A program made the translations under genes and the position numbers. Below, piece after piece: positions 45,901-57,690 of a stretch of 64,000 nt of DNA. Every line of letters starts with the position of its first letter. Positions within the stretch are counted from its first letter, which is position 1. Under the pieces are notes generated by a model. It did no database searches, was not told the origin of the DNA, and worked only from the letters and a program-made list of their open reading frames with translations. The DNA comes from Norana najaformis (Eukaryota; Annelida; Clitellata; Crassiclitellata; Hormogastridae), in contig OZ029921.1 of assembly GCA_964023275.1 (NCBI GenBank), positions 28,193,230 through 28,257,229 of the forward strand, given 5' to 3'.

Positions 45901-46490
45901 CGCTGGAGGACTGGATCACTACAGAAAATCCTGAAGCAATATCGAAAGGTGTACTGTACGTAGTATCTGGAATCAAACAAGAAACAATATGCATATATAT
46001 TTAAGTCTGAAGAGTTACCGGCTTCATTTTTTTTAGCCTCGGCATATGAGAGCGGGTGTCCGGTCTTTTCTCTTGCCGCCCGATCTTCTCCCTGAGGATC
46101 AGTGCATGTATTCGCTTTATAACTGAATTCGATAGGATGGCATTAGACAATAAATTCCAGAGCCTTGGGGCAGCCACCCTGAATTTTGAAGGGCCAAAGA
46201 TTGTTACGGTCCGAGGCACAGCAATTGTGAAAGTCTCGGCTGATGTAGCACAATATTTGTTGTTCTAAGACATGAACGGTGAGCAAAGAAATGCCGGCCG
46301 ATTTATATGCAGCACTTGTGAGACAGAATTTTCTGATCCAATAGCAACAAATGCATTGCATGCAATACAGAAGTTATAGATAGGTAGACAGAGTTTACTT
46401 CGGTTGTCAATATTTCGGGTGATGAACTGGGATTCGAAACCAAGGGACTCTGGTGAATAACCGTCGCCTTAGCAACGAACGACGACGTAT
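45901..46490. other. 5' flank of the A2 innexin
   Basis: Contains the single copy (about 46111-46322) of the sequence duplicated in A1 at 27267-27737. On the minus strand it reads like a LINE RLWN block. No promoter motif is evident. Confidence 0.45.
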
Positions 46491-46911
46491 CTTTCTGGCA
46501 GGGCCGTTTTAAGGTCGTCGTAGGCCCTAGGCACTCTCGCATTTGTAGGCTCCAACTACCAACTCTGCATTAGAGCTAAACATATTCACATTATTTCTTG
46601 ACGTCTATCTTCCCTTGCACTACTTTCAATTGAAAACGATTTAGTGCGGAAAATGACATTTGAGGACATTATATGTGACTTTGCTGAGGCAAAAGCCGCA
46701 AAGTTAACATAATGTAGCACAGCTTAACTTAAAAACTGTTTCAGCACAAACTTTAAGGTTATTAAATTTGTATTTCCTTTTCTATTTTCGAGTCAATCAA
46801 TAATTGTTTTTCATTTTTCTCATTTTTGACTTTCATAGGCCCCTATAAAGTTCGTAGGCCCTAGGCACAGTGCCTACTGTGCCTAATGGATAAGACGGCC
46901 CTGCTTTCTAG
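46491..46911. mobile_element. Complete hAT-type MITE with 8-bp target duplication (A2)
   Basis: The element runs 46499-46903 (405 bp). It begins CAGGGCCGTTTTAAGG and ends ...TAAGACGGCCCTG, an imperfect terminal inverted repeat whose inner part includes TAGGCCCTAGGCAC in both orientations. The flanks are CTTTCTGG (46491-46498) and CTTTCTAG (46904-46911), an 8-bp target duplication with one mismatch. CAGGG ends and 8-bp duplications are typical of hAT elements. No transposase, so non-autonomous. Confidence 0.82.
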
Positions 46912-47240
46912 TTTCTAATCAAAGTTAGCCTCGCTTCGAACAGCCTGCTTTTCTTCCAGTCAAAGCTGACCATTCTATCTACCTGTTATCTCTTTCTAAT
47001 CAGACGACATTAATTCGACCTACCTGTTCTGTCTTACAATCAAAATTGACCACAACTCGACCTAATTGTTCCGTCTTAAAATCATAGATGACCTCAATTC
47101 GATCTACATATTCTATCTTCTAATCAGATCTGACCTCAACCTTCCTGCTTTTTTCTTCTGATCAGACTTGAAATCAGTTCGACCTACCTGTTCTGTCTTA
47201 CAATCAAAGATGACTTCCTTTCGACCTGAGTATATTGGTT
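46912..47240. repeat. Degenerate minisatellite with about 45-60 bp units (A2 only)
   Basis: Units like TCGACCTACCTGTTCTGTCT followed by TACAATCAAAGATGACC recur about six times with drift. The whole stretch is missing from A1 through the deletion spanning 46779-47537. Confidence 0.7.
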
Positions 47241-48099
47241 ACATAATTCAGAATGTTAACAACCGATTGACAAACACTTTGTGCGAGTTAAAGATCTTCC
47301 TAAACCGACAGGTCAGGTAGGTCTATAAATTTCCATTAATTACAATTCAGTGGAATGTCAAGCCAGGTTAGGCAGACTCGTTCAAAATGACTGCCGCAGG
47401 CTGAGCAGGGTACACAGCAAGTAGACTAATAGCTTCGGAAAGGGATAGGCAGCCTAACTGTGCAACTTCTCCCCACTCGCGCTTTAGACCTATAGGTCCC
47501 CTTGTTATAGCCTACAGGCAAATGCCTTTTAATTCCCAATGAATATGTATAGGCTCATATGCTTGAGCCTCTGGCCCGGTGCACAGCTCCTTATACGTAG
47601 GTCCTCTTAGGCAATACAATGTCTAGGCCTTAGCACACACCTGAGGTATAGGCTACGCGCTTCAGTAACTTCGGTCTAACAGTGTTTGAGAAATTTGCGT
47701 ACGTATCTATGGATACGTACGGAGCAGAAATGGTAGGCGTTTCTAAGCAGTGAACAATGTCTACAGTATGCGTTAGGTACACAGTTGAGCATATATTTAC
47801 GCAATAAGTGAGTAATACAATAGGCAGAATACAGTCTTCAGTTCTAAGTCGTGAGTTTCCAGGTATATCACGACATTTCTTTGCCTTGTGTGTCAAAGTA
47901 GCATTGCCTAAATGCCGACATCTTGAGTCTTATAAACTACGAATTGAACAGCAAACGGGTCTATATATATATATATACATATTTGTATATAGAACTCTGT
48001 ACATAGGCCATAGTTAAGCCTACGCGTTATATAAAACCAGGCCTGTATTTGCATGACTGCATAGATTCATATGGTCCTATATATATAGGTAGGCCTCCA

Positions 48100-48920
48100 A
48101 CCACCATATCCCTCCTATCCTGAAATCACTCCACTGGCTGAAGACTCCAAAACGCATTCATTTCAAAGTTCTTTCCCTAACCTATAACTCTGTGCAATCC
48201 TCCCATCCTACTTATCTTCGCAGACTTTTTACCATCCAATTCCCTCACGCTACCCGCTCATCCTCTTACTTCACTGTTGCACGTCCCTTTGTCACTACTC
48301 GTCTCAACTTCTCTAACCGATCGAATCCGATCTAATCCCCATTTCACAACCAACGTAACAGATGCTTTGACCCCTTCTCTGTCTGCTCCTCTGCCAACTG
48401 GACTTTGTTCTTCACTTGCTATCTTTGGGAAAACCCCTCTGACTTGACGTCTTGCATGTTTATATAGGCTTACCAGTACACTGCTACTCGACTCTGGAAC
48501 GATCATCTTTCTGCATTTTGCAAATTCCTCGTTCCTCTTTCCCGTCCGTCGTTCACGCACCACCATCATTTGTCTCAAGCCCCTCTATCTATTACTCCTG
48601 AGGTTTTCCTTTAAAAACTAGAATCACAACTTTTCAAGAAATCTTACCCTGATCCATCCAATCCCCCACCTTCCCATTTCACAACCCACCGTAACAGCTG
48701 CACTGTCTCTCTGTCTCTGTATCTGTCTCTGTCTCTGTCTCTCTCTCTGTCTGTCTGATACTCTGCCAACTGGACTTTGTTCTTCGCTTGTTATCTTTGG
48801 AAAAACCCCTATGACTTGACGCAGCGCTCTTAAATAAGCTGGTGCTCTGCGTTTAGCTTCAAAGTCGCGCTTTAGAAATTTTCGATATTACGATTACGAT
48901 TACATATATCCTAATATATG
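48100..48920 (+). mobile_element. Decayed L2/CR1-like LINE, 3' end, A2 copy
   Basis: Counterpart of 28770-29590 with the same blocks and 3' UTR (AAATAAGCTGGTGCTCTGCG ... GATTACGATTAC). The pyrimidine tract is a shorter (CTGTCT)n-like stretch (48704-48755) instead of the long (TC)n of A1. Confidence 0.75.
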
Positions 48921-48924
48921 CACT

Positions 48925-49905
48925 TTTACATAATTTCTATCTTAGGCCTTTAGTTATATATAGAAACATATATAACTAAAGGCCTGTATATGATATTTGT
49001 GTGTTTGTGTTTGTGTGAGGCGTTACAGACGCTAAGGCCGGCCAAATCATTCATAATTATCTCGAAGCAAATTCCATAAAAATACACATGAGTAGTTTGG
49101 CCATATGATGTAACTTTTCGTAGCCTGCAGCTAAAATGTTTAGCCTTTACAGCATCGTACCATAATTACCCACGGCTTAGATCGGCTTTTTATGTGTGTC
49201 TGACTGTCCTTATCCCAGGAGGAACTCATAAAGAAGATGATGGTCGGGAATAATTAGTCGCGAAGGTGCCATGCTTTGAGCCATTGCAATCTTTTCATAC
49301 ATTATTCAGAACACTATTTATTGACTCACCAACAACAACAGAAAAATACACGGTAGCACTGTAAGTTGGACAGCTGATGCTGGTGCTCAAAAGGTGTCAT
49401 CCAAAAGAATGACAAGTCCCGCTACAAACCGTATGATCTTATTACTATAATACATTCTAGACAGCCTTAACAATATAACTATGTCAACGTGGATGCTTGA
49501 AATTTGAATAGCTTTCTTCAACAAAGCAAACTCATTTAAGGTCTGCCTGTAAGGGAGTGAAGAGCAAACAGGGCTTGTGTAAAATTTGGTCCATTCCAAC
49601 TAACGCGACAACGGGACAGTTTTGCACATAGGCAGCTTGTAAAGATAAGTGAAAGACCCGGCTTAAACGAGAGATAAGAGGTCTACCAATCGACCGCTGT
49701 AGGCTATATAAACAGTATTAAGCAAGCTTATACGGTGCTGGGGTATACCTCTATACCTCAGGCGCATTATTGATTTACATAATAATAAATAATAACATTA
49801 TATAAAATAAAATAATAGTATAGTAGTGAAACTAGTAGTCGGGGTGGTGGTGGTATTGGTAGCAGTAGCAGTAGTAGTCGCATCCCAAACATCACCCACA
49901 GTAGC
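48925..49905. other. No gene recognised (A2)
   Basis: Same content as 29600-30595, including the hairpin AGGCCTTTAGTTATATATAG (48953 onward). No exon signals. Confidence 0.35.
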
Positions 49906-49909
49906 TGCC

Positions 49910-50065
49910 ACGCTGTCTGTCTGCCTGCATTTTGGATCTTGACCTGTGACCGAACTCTTTTGCCTATCGATTTTGTTTTGACTGAGCGCCTGTGAATAAG
50001 CTGGTCCCCGTGACGTGGCTTTCGTTGGACGCTGTAGAAATCTGGGAACTGCGATTACGATTATT
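49910..50065 (+). mobile_element. SINE family 2, A2 copy
   Basis: Same modules as 30600-30775, with the tail GGACGCTGTAGAAATCTGGG and GATTACGATT. Confidence 0.75.
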
Positions 50066-51318
50066 AATTTTATTACTATGGATATTACTAATATCTCCCT
50101 TAAAGGTCGACTCGTCTTTCATCGTGGTGAAGGAAGAATGGTTGCTGTGGCTATGCCACCAGTAATGTAATTATTAACAGTCTGAAGTACCAGCAAGGCG
50201 TTACGTGAGGTGGACAGTCTCAACAGAACCCCGAAAATGGTTGGTAAATGTAAACAGCAACCTCGCCTTTTCGATATCGCAGCCAGTTCCAGTTCTGTAT
50301 AAAGAGGAGATCGGACGAATGGGTGCCGATACGTCGCCCGAAAAGTGGAGACGACAGATATCCATGGCATATGACTGTCACAAAAACATAACCCCGGATC
50401 GGACGTTGCCCCGGTCAACAAACCTCTTCTTAATCCGTTAAAACCTTGATATCGTTTCTTCTATGTTAAATATTTACATTCATGCATAACACTTGCATAC
50501 TCCGTTGATAGTTATTCTTTTCATGGCCAGTTCACGTCGTTTCAATTAATTTCTTGATTTGGACAGCGCACTGCAGACAAAGGTGTAAAGTTGTAAAGTT
50601 GTGCAGGTGTAAAGGGAAATGATTACAATAAGCAGTGGACTCCTTTATTTTATTAGTATACGGGCTTTCAGCCATTGGACAGTAATGATGATTACTAATT
50701 ATGTGACTTATTAGTTAATGTTCCATATTCGAAGTGTTTGCACTTCTGAAGCGTGACGGAGCTCAAATATTCCAGCATAAATTATCCAACAGCGGACGCT
50801 TTATACCTGAATTGTTTTGATGTAGGTAAGTGCCTGATCCAGATGTTTGCATAGGGTGGTCTGAGGGAGGAGTACAGACAAAAGGCAGCGAAAAGACCCA
50901 AGCTGAAATCATTTAATTATCTCTAGCAAACAAATTTTAAGTGTTTGTGAATTTCAGCATAAGTATTTTAAAAGAGAATTATAAACTGAAAACATAATAT
51001 ATTCCGAGTGCATCTTGATCTATGCGTTTCAGAATATTTTAGTGGATATCATAAATAATGGAGTTTGGTCTGGTTCTCGGTTCGTCACGAACGCACGGAA
51101 ACCGTCTTTGAGTAGCGCAATATTCTTTGTAAATATTCGTTCATAAATATTCGTTCATAGATATTCGTTTACGCGTGGGTCTGTTTTGGCAGAAACTTGT
51201 AGTTTGTTGAGTTATTCGAGTTGCGTGCGTGAAACGGCTTCCTGTCTATCTTGGTCAGTGTTTAAATGATTGTAATTTGCAGTTGCCAAAGGACAGGATA
51301 TTACTGTAGTTGTGCAAA

Positions 51319-51465
51319 ATGCGGATGATAGAAGTATTAGCAGTAGCGTTTGCCACCTTCACTGTCATTTTCTTCCTTCTCCTATCCCTGTCACTTTGTT
51401 CATTTTATTTTTTATTGCATGGTCCTGCTAAATGGATCACGATTTTGGAATGCGATTTTGTTTAG
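51319..51465 (+). CDS. Candidate small hydrophobic ORF, 48 residues, A2 copy
   Basis: Identical at every base to 32028-32174. It sits within the roughly 578-bp block that shows no difference between units. Either a host micropeptide, part of a mobile element, or chance. Confidence 0.25.
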   Translation: MRMIEVLAVAFATFTVIFFLLLSLSLCSFYFLLHGPAKWITILECDFV

Positions 51466-52015
51466 AATCGACCATCGATTGATGGTGTCTCGTGTCTTAA
51501 CATAACGATGCTATAGAAGTTACCAGATTAAATTTTGGCTTATGGTCTGCAGATACTTTCGCCTGATTAGTGATTTCCGTTGCAAGCTTCAGAATGTCTG
51601 GATATAAGCCACAGTGACAGAGCTGTATACAGTTTGCGTGTAGGGTCTACGAGAGTTCTAGACATATGTTGCGGCGTCTGCTATTAGAAGATGGCACTTT
51701 CAAGAGTGCTTGTTTGGGAAGAGGCCATCGCCATGCCAGTCACAACAGGTGTTCGTTCAGTCCATTACACCTGTAGGGTGCTCTCGGTTGCCCGTTGACT
51801 CACGAGCATTTATCTAAGTAGGCAATTAGGCCTACATCTATCACGACGCCGCATGCTTAGTCTAGTATGACCTTAGTACAGGGGTATTAGAGTAGGTCTA
51901 AATGCCCCATCTCTGGAGTCATTCAAGTCACGACTTAAGACCCACTTTTTAAAAATATCATGTACTGCGCCCTTTGTCGGCCTTGTCTGTGCTGCGCCCC
52001 TATATAAATTGTTTT

Positions 52016-52106
52016 ATCATTATTATAATTATTATTGTTAATATTATTATTATTACTATTACTATTATTATTATTACTATTATTATTTCTATTATTAGGC
52101 ATGTTA

Positions 52107-52137
<31 letters not shown>

Positions 52138-52156
52138 CATTATTATTATTATTAAC
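52016..52156. repeat. (TTA)n microsatellite in A2
   Basis: Interrupted ATT/ACT repeats matching 32750-32897. Confidence 0.9.
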
Positions 52157-53037
52157 GAGGTCAGGTTATAGTCTATGGTCGAATGGCATCGACTTTAAAA
52201 TGCAATATAAAAAGATGTAGTGCCTATTGTAATTTTATCCAGTGTAGTAGAGAATATTGTGTGCTCCCAAAGTTGTATCGTTGACCAGAAGCTAAGTCAA
52301 GAGAACTAGTTAAAAGACAAAGGCAGACATTTGGCCAGATAAGCTTTTAATGGCGAAGCGTAGATGAAGGGTGTATATTCCCCCCACCAGTTGTAACTGA
52401 GACAAGTACACCAATGCATCTGTCGCCTTGCTTGAAGAGGTGCGCCTGTTTCCCGCTTTGCCACCGATTGAAGAACAAGTCATAAGTTAAGAAAACATGT
52501 CGCAAGAAATGTTGTCCAAGTTCCTTGCAGTGGGCACGCGAATGGAACCGTCCGGAGCCCATCATGTGAATTCGACGTAAGGCCCAGGGTGAGGAAAATC
52601 CGAACACGGAGGGGTGCCTAAATTGGGTCAGTAGGCTATTCGGCCTGGATTTACAAAGCAAATACATTACTTTGCAAGATTCAGTTATCTGTACAGCACA
52701 AATTCTGTACTCAACGAAGCTTACTCGTTTGGAGGGATTGAACAGATATTTGGGGCCTGTAACTCCTTAGCCCAAAGCTGGGATTGCAACATATTTTCCG
52801 TGAATAGCCAGTACATGTAGTAGTAGGCCTAGGCCCCTCAGTTTCAGCGCCAATTGTCGATCAACGATTGAACACAGTTCACATATCTATGCAAGTAGCG
52901 TAGGCCTACTAGCCGAGCTCCATATTACATAAGTCGTATACCTGCCATCTTCATATCAACAACATAAAGCGGGTACTAATTGGTCAGCTATAGGCCGACC
53001 AAAATTTTGAATTATAAATACAACATGAGCTAGAAAT

Positions 53038-53042
53038 GTGAC

Positions 53043-53110
<68 letters not shown>

Positions 53111-53190
53111 ATAGCATGCCCCTCTTTGAAGCGTTGCCGTTTCCACAATTCTTCGCCAATCGTCACGGTCCTGAGCTCGCCTCCAGGCTG
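53038..53190 (-). mobile_element. LINE 3' remnant ending in (GAT)n, A2 copy
   Basis: Counterpart of 33781-33920 with about 23 GAT units instead of about 15. The coding remnant is the same. Confidence 0.5.
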
Positions 53191-53769
53191 TATGCAGCCC
53201 AAAGTTCAGCGACCGAAGCAGCCCAAAGTTCAGCGGCCGAAGAACTGTGAAGAAGTACCTGATCGAACCATTTAGTTTTGGGTATTGATTTCAGGGTATC
53301 GAGGAAGACGATCTCGCTGGATACATGACAGCACGATGTATCGTTATGGATGACCACACTTGCAAGAATTTTATACATCATATGCAGGTGATTACCCGAA
53401 TCGCCGTTAGAGGTACACGTTGATCGGTGCCCAGCTGACTGGTGATAGAACAGATAATGATAGGTCGATGCTATTCGTTGGTGATAGGCATTTACATGGT
53501 TTCAACGATAGGATGATATTGAGGTAGTTGGTGGATGCTGTTGGTAGGAAGATACTCCGATAGGTGAACATAGCGATAGATGGATGCTATGATGGGCTAA
53601 AAGAGTTTCAGTCGTAGGGTGATCGCTGAGTTTGGCTCAGAGGGAGAAAGATGTGGTGATGGCACGATATGGTGTTTTAAAGAAAGGTTGGCTGGAGGAC
53701 TGGGTATTTAGGCTAATGCGCCGTTGCTGATGAAGGAAGCATCGCTGAGCGTGCAAGACGATCAAATAC

Positions 53770-54089
53770 TTAGATGCCATCTTTACGGCTGTACCTAACA
53801 GTCGGTAGACTCCGATAGAACTGTTCGTCGAGGGTGACCTGTGACCTGAGCATCGTCCTGTTTCGATGCCTTTCCTCGAGGCAGTCCAGTCCTAGATAGT
53901 CGTAGGTCAGGTTGAACTTGTTGGCGAAGAGTTCCGGTCGGGAGGCGAGCCAGGGAGCGTCTCGGACCCCGTAGACGCAGATGCCCCTGACGACCCTCCC
54001 GTTGCACTCTAGCTGATCGTACATCCCAACCCAGTTCTTAACACGAACCACTGGATGGACGGAATACTTCTCGGCAACATCCAGAGGAC
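53770..54089 (-). CDS. GT14 N-acetylglucosaminyltransferase-like gene, exon 4 (C-terminus)
   Basis: Acceptor TTATTTTTCAAG|GT at 54089 enters in phase 1 and reads GPLDVAEKYSVHPVVRVKNW, then CNGRVVRGICVYGVRDAPWL, FANKFNLTYDYLGLDCLEE and a basic end, stopping at TAA (53770-53772). The RxICVYGxxDxPWL and ANKF...LDCLEE blocks are standard for the C-terminal part of core-2-type enzymes. The 8 bp after the acceptor (GTCCTCTG on the coding strand) are those missing in the A1 copy. Confidence 0.92.
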
Positions 54090-54354
54090 CTTGAAAAATA
54101 ACAACGCATACGTCAGTTACAAGAGCGCCAGTAATAATTGTAATTGTAATCGCAAATTTATATAGCTCAACTTCAAGGGAAACTCTAGTGCGGCTGTCCG
54201 ACCCCAAAGTGTGAACCACGATCGTTTTTCAAGCTGAAAAGAGGTAGAGAGACGAAAAAGCTCATGTCTCAAGTTGCAAGGCAACTTATCCGAAACAGAA
54301 GGGCCGATCACAGAGAATATTTAATACTGGACTGTAGAAGTTCGGGAGCGCCTC

Positions 54355-54430
54355 TGATTGATTGATTGGTTGATTGACTGATTGATTGAGTGATTGATTG
54401 ATTGATTGTTTGGTTGATTGATTGATTGAC
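54355..54430. repeat. (GATT)n microsatellite in A2
   Basis: Matches 35060-35140 with small unit differences; lies in intron 3 of the GT14 gene. Confidence 0.85.
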
Positions 54431-54897
54431 TCTTCTATTGATCCCAAATTCAACATATCAGCTTACACATAAAACGTACAGTTTGCCAGGATACAAAAGG
54501 CAAACCCAGAAGGGACCAGGGGTTCCGCTTACATAGGGTCGCCTCTTATCGTCTTATCGAAATGTAAACAAAGCCTATGATGAGTATATCTTGAAGTGGC
54601 GCTATATACATTGTAAATTAAAATTACAGTTACAAGTTCGGACCAAACTGACCATGTGTACTGCGAACAAGCTGCCATAATTAAGATTAGTGCATCAGTA
54701 TCAATATTAGGCCAATTAATCAGTGTTATCAATAACAACGGAACATTCAAAAGCATCAGTACTAATAACAATACCTGCAATAACGTAAATGCCACCAATA
54801 TCAACAAAGCCAAAGACAATAAAAACTACACCATCAAAAACACCATTAAGATTAATGTCGTCAATAGTAGCAGAAACAATGCTGTTGCAGCTGTGCA

Positions 54898-54972
54898 AGA
54901 GAGACAGACAGACAGACAGAGACAGAGACAGAGACAGGCAGACAGACAGATATTATATATATATACATATAC

Positions 54973-55028
<56 letters not shown>

Positions 55029-55035
55029 GAGAGAG
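54898..55035. repeat. (CAGA)n, (TA)n and (GA)n microsatellites in A2
   Basis: Same order as 35690-35818, with a longer GA tract. Lies in intron 3 of the GT14 gene, about 115 bp from the exon 3 donor. Confidence 0.9.
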
Positions 55036-55150
55036 AAGAGCGATAGGTTTTTTCACATGATCATAAGGTAAGATAAAATCTATAACATAACATAGCATGG
55101 GTTTAAAGTGGTTCTAGGACTACGCATCGCAGTATCAACCTCTGACTGAC

Positions 55151-55440
55151 CTTCGTATCCCCCGGGGGCGTTGAGATGTGGGTTGTAGTTGAGGGTGTTC
55201 CAGTAGTGTTCCGAGGGGTGGCCAGTATCCCAACACCATTCGAGGTACTTGCGTCCGTGCTCACTCTCGATAATGTACTCGGTCAGACGTCGAGAGAAGA
55301 GGGCGTGCAGCTCACCCTTGAAGAAGGTCAGAGGGACGGGGTAGGGGGCCTTGGGCTCCAGGGTGTTGTAGAAGATCGTCTGCTGGTAGGTCTTGCTCCA
55401 TCGATGCGTCCAACGATAGTTCACCCGATCCATCTCCATT
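55151..55440 (-). CDS. GT14 N-acetylglucosaminyltransferase-like gene, exon 3
   Basis: Acceptor CTTGCTGTAG|A at 55440 completes the Arg codon (AG|A); donor GATACGAAG|GTCAGT (55151/55150) is phase 1. It encodes MEMDRVNYRW, a PVPLTFFKGELHALFSRRL segment (the acceptor-site/GSAY-like region of the family), and GHPSEHYWNTL, where the Glu (about residue 407) matches the catalytic-base position of core-2 enzymes, then NAPGGYEG. Confidence 0.93.
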
Positions 55441-55554
55441 CTACAGCAAGACGATCATTACTATATGGCTGTCTAGTTGTATCACACGTTAATGTGCCCA
55501 AACATACGTACGTAGGTGTATGAGTGCGTCGGTACTTGCAATCATGCTAACATG

Positions 55555-55740
55555 CATACATACATACATCATACATACATCCATCATACATACATACATA
55601 CATACACACATACATACATACATATATATAAACATCATACATAGGTACATACATACATTCATGCATACATACATACATACATACATTCATGCATACATAC
55701 ATACATGTATACATGCATACATACATACATATATAGATTG
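55555..55740. repeat. (CATA)n microsatellite in intron 2 of the A2 GT14 gene
   Basis: About half the length of the counterpart at 36325-36692. Confidence 0.92.
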
Positions 55741-55755
55741 TAATAAATAGTTTAC

Positions 55756-56351
55756 CTGGCGGTCGATCCTGCGATGTCGTTTGAGCCGTTGAAGATCTTT
55801 GCTATCCGAACCAGTTCAAGATTAGTCCTGAGTGGAAACTCTTGTCCAGTCAGGTTGATGAAGTACTTGTACTTGCCTCGGAAGTACTTGAGCAGGTCTG
55901 CCATGCAGTTGATTTCCGGTAGAATGACGGTGATGTCACCCCACTTGACCTTCGCAAGGTGTGTCGACACCCAGACGTTATCAAAGCACCGGGCAATGGA
56001 AAGGACAGTCTGGTGCAACAGCAAAGGAGACTTGGTATCAACGTGGATGCAGTAGAGGTTCTGAGGCTGGTAGACGGCCCTCAACAGTCTCTCGATTTGC
56101 TCCACGTCCCGGTAGACGGCAAGACTAAACGCCAGAGGAAATTCCTCTTCCTCGCGTGAAAGTGGTACCTGGATGTAGCCTCGTTCCTTCTTGAAGCGCT
56201 CGCAGTCCTTGGTTAGGTCGAGGTACTGCTCCTCGTAGATCGGGACCTTGGGCCGGGTCTTGATGATGTCGTCAGCTCGGTCCAGCTCTCTTGCGTCTCC
56301 GCCCAGTAGAGCAGCACAGTTAACGAGGTCTGTGTATTGGATCTTCGGAAC
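55756..56351 (-). CDS. GT14 N-acetylglucosaminyltransferase-like gene, exon 2
   Basis: Acceptor AACTCCTGTAG|G (56351), phase 0; an in-frame TAG in the acceptor itself shows the exon starts there. Donor ACCGCCAG|GTAAAC (55756/55755), phase 2. It encodes VPKVQYTDLVNCAALLGGDA, CERFKKERGYIQVPLSREEE, FPLAFSLAV, ERLLRAVYQPQNLYCIHVD and LLKYFRGKYKYFINLTGQEF, the donor-binding half of the glycosyltransferase fold. Stem cysteines (VNC, KDC) are in the usual places. Confidence 0.94.
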
Positions 56352-56439
56352 CTACAGGAGTTTAGGATACACAGCATTGCTTGTCGAAGTATGAGGACTG
56401 ACATCTGTATTGCAGAGGGTGTTTGCCCTTAGAGACAGG

Positions 56440-56602
56440 TGGGGCACGGTAGCCGATTAGATAGAGCGCTCGGCTTGTTACAAGGAGGCTACGGTTCGAG
56501 CCTCCTCTAAGACGGTTGCTGTGGAGGGACCTCGAGCAAGTCCCTTACTCACAATTGCTCAGCGCCATCGATTGATGCTTAGTCATTCGAAAGTGGCGCT
56601 TA
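56440..56602 (+). mobile_element. SINE family 1 at the right edge of A2
   Basis: Counterpart of 37396-37558: A-box-like GATTAGATAGAGCG, B box GGTTCGAGCC, tail CGCCATCGATTGATGCTTAG ... AAAGTGGCGCTTA. Unit homology ends at its 3' end. Confidence 0.88.
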
Positions 56603-56608
56603 ATAAAA

Positions 56609-57690
56609 GCAGAATTAATAATAGTAAAATACTGGGCTCATGGCTGGCCATCAAATGTTCCGGTGGCACAGTGCAGGCTCACTATGGGCCTACTGGAAGT
56701 GACTATCTGGGTGGATAAGGATAATTTCCTGATAAAGAAATTATGCTTCTGGTGGATGTTGATCTTGAAAAGTTCGATTTCATTTACCGTGAGAATAGTA
56801 CTGGTATTATTAAAAACCGTTAAATGATAATCAGTTAGTTTTCAGTAAACCTTATTAAATGCAAGATAGCTGGATGCATCCAGTTCCATTAAAAATGAAT
56901 TTAAAAAATAATAGCGTAGGCCTAACGTTTCGTGCTTTATTGACCATTCCTTGTCATTGGGCCTATACGCCTTCAAACTAATCATTGCTACTTGTCTTCC
57001 CTGTTCTGGCCTTCATTCTAAGAATTTCGAAGTTCCATGAGAAAATCCCTTTATCTCTCCAGAAACTACTTCTATAGCTCTACTTCAAATGCCCAAATAG
57101 CTGTCACATGCCATCATATTGTAGGGCCTATGTTAAATGCATGTTCAAATTCATATTCAAATTGGCCCTCTGGCGAAGAACAGCTAACTACGATATGGTA
57201 TCAGCAAGTTGTCGAAGTTCTATGAACAATTTCTTTTATTTCCTTGAATAACTTCTGTAGCGCTACTTCATACACTGTTGCAAACGCCACATTGTTTGTC
57301 ATACGCTCTCGAACAGCCTCTCTGCTTCCACTGCGCCTTCGCTATATGTGACCCTAGTTTTGGCAGAATTCATTTTAGACATTTTGAAGTTTAATGAGGT
57401 AATCTTTTTATCTTACGAATTTCTTCTACAGCGTAAAAACATTTTGTGTAAATGTAAGTCTTCGAAATTTCTCAGCGCCATATAAAAACCGTGTAGGGAG
57501 ATGAGCTTAATTACCGGCGCTATATCAAAACAAGTAAGAGCCAGGTTGTTTGATGAGTTTTGGTGCCAGGTCAAAGTTTGGGTGGTCAAGCGGTTAAGAC
57601 AGCACGGTGCTACGGTGGAAATAGTCGTTGATGGTGGTCATGGAATGGAGCAGGAGCGGAAGAAGGATAGGATAGCTTGAAGAGTTTGGT
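56609..57690 (-). repeat. Segment B, inverted copy
   Basis: Reverse complement of 37560-38640. With that copy it forms inverted arms of about 1.08 kb around A2. Here the LINE portion continues outward into a longer element (to about 58440), so this orientation is probably original. Confidence 0.92.

Larger units (their letters stand above)
38721..56602. repeat. Segmental duplication unit A2 (17.9 kb, direct repeat with 19803-37558)
   Basis: Same content and order as A1, better preserved: intact GT14 exons 2-4, an innexin with a longer tail, a complete hAT-type MITE and single-copy versions of sequences tandemly multiplied in A1. Left edge in (CAGA)n at 38721; right edge at a SINE 3' end. It lies between inverted copies of segment B. 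Only this unit is followed by the GT14 first exon, so it is probably the original locus. Confidence 0.95.

Noticed and set aside
38721-56602. A2 as one giant DNA transposon with 1.08-kb terminal inverted repeats
   Set aside because: No transposase or target-site duplication is seen, the arms contain part of a LINE, and the GT14 gene runs through the right arm as an intron, which fits a rearrangement better.
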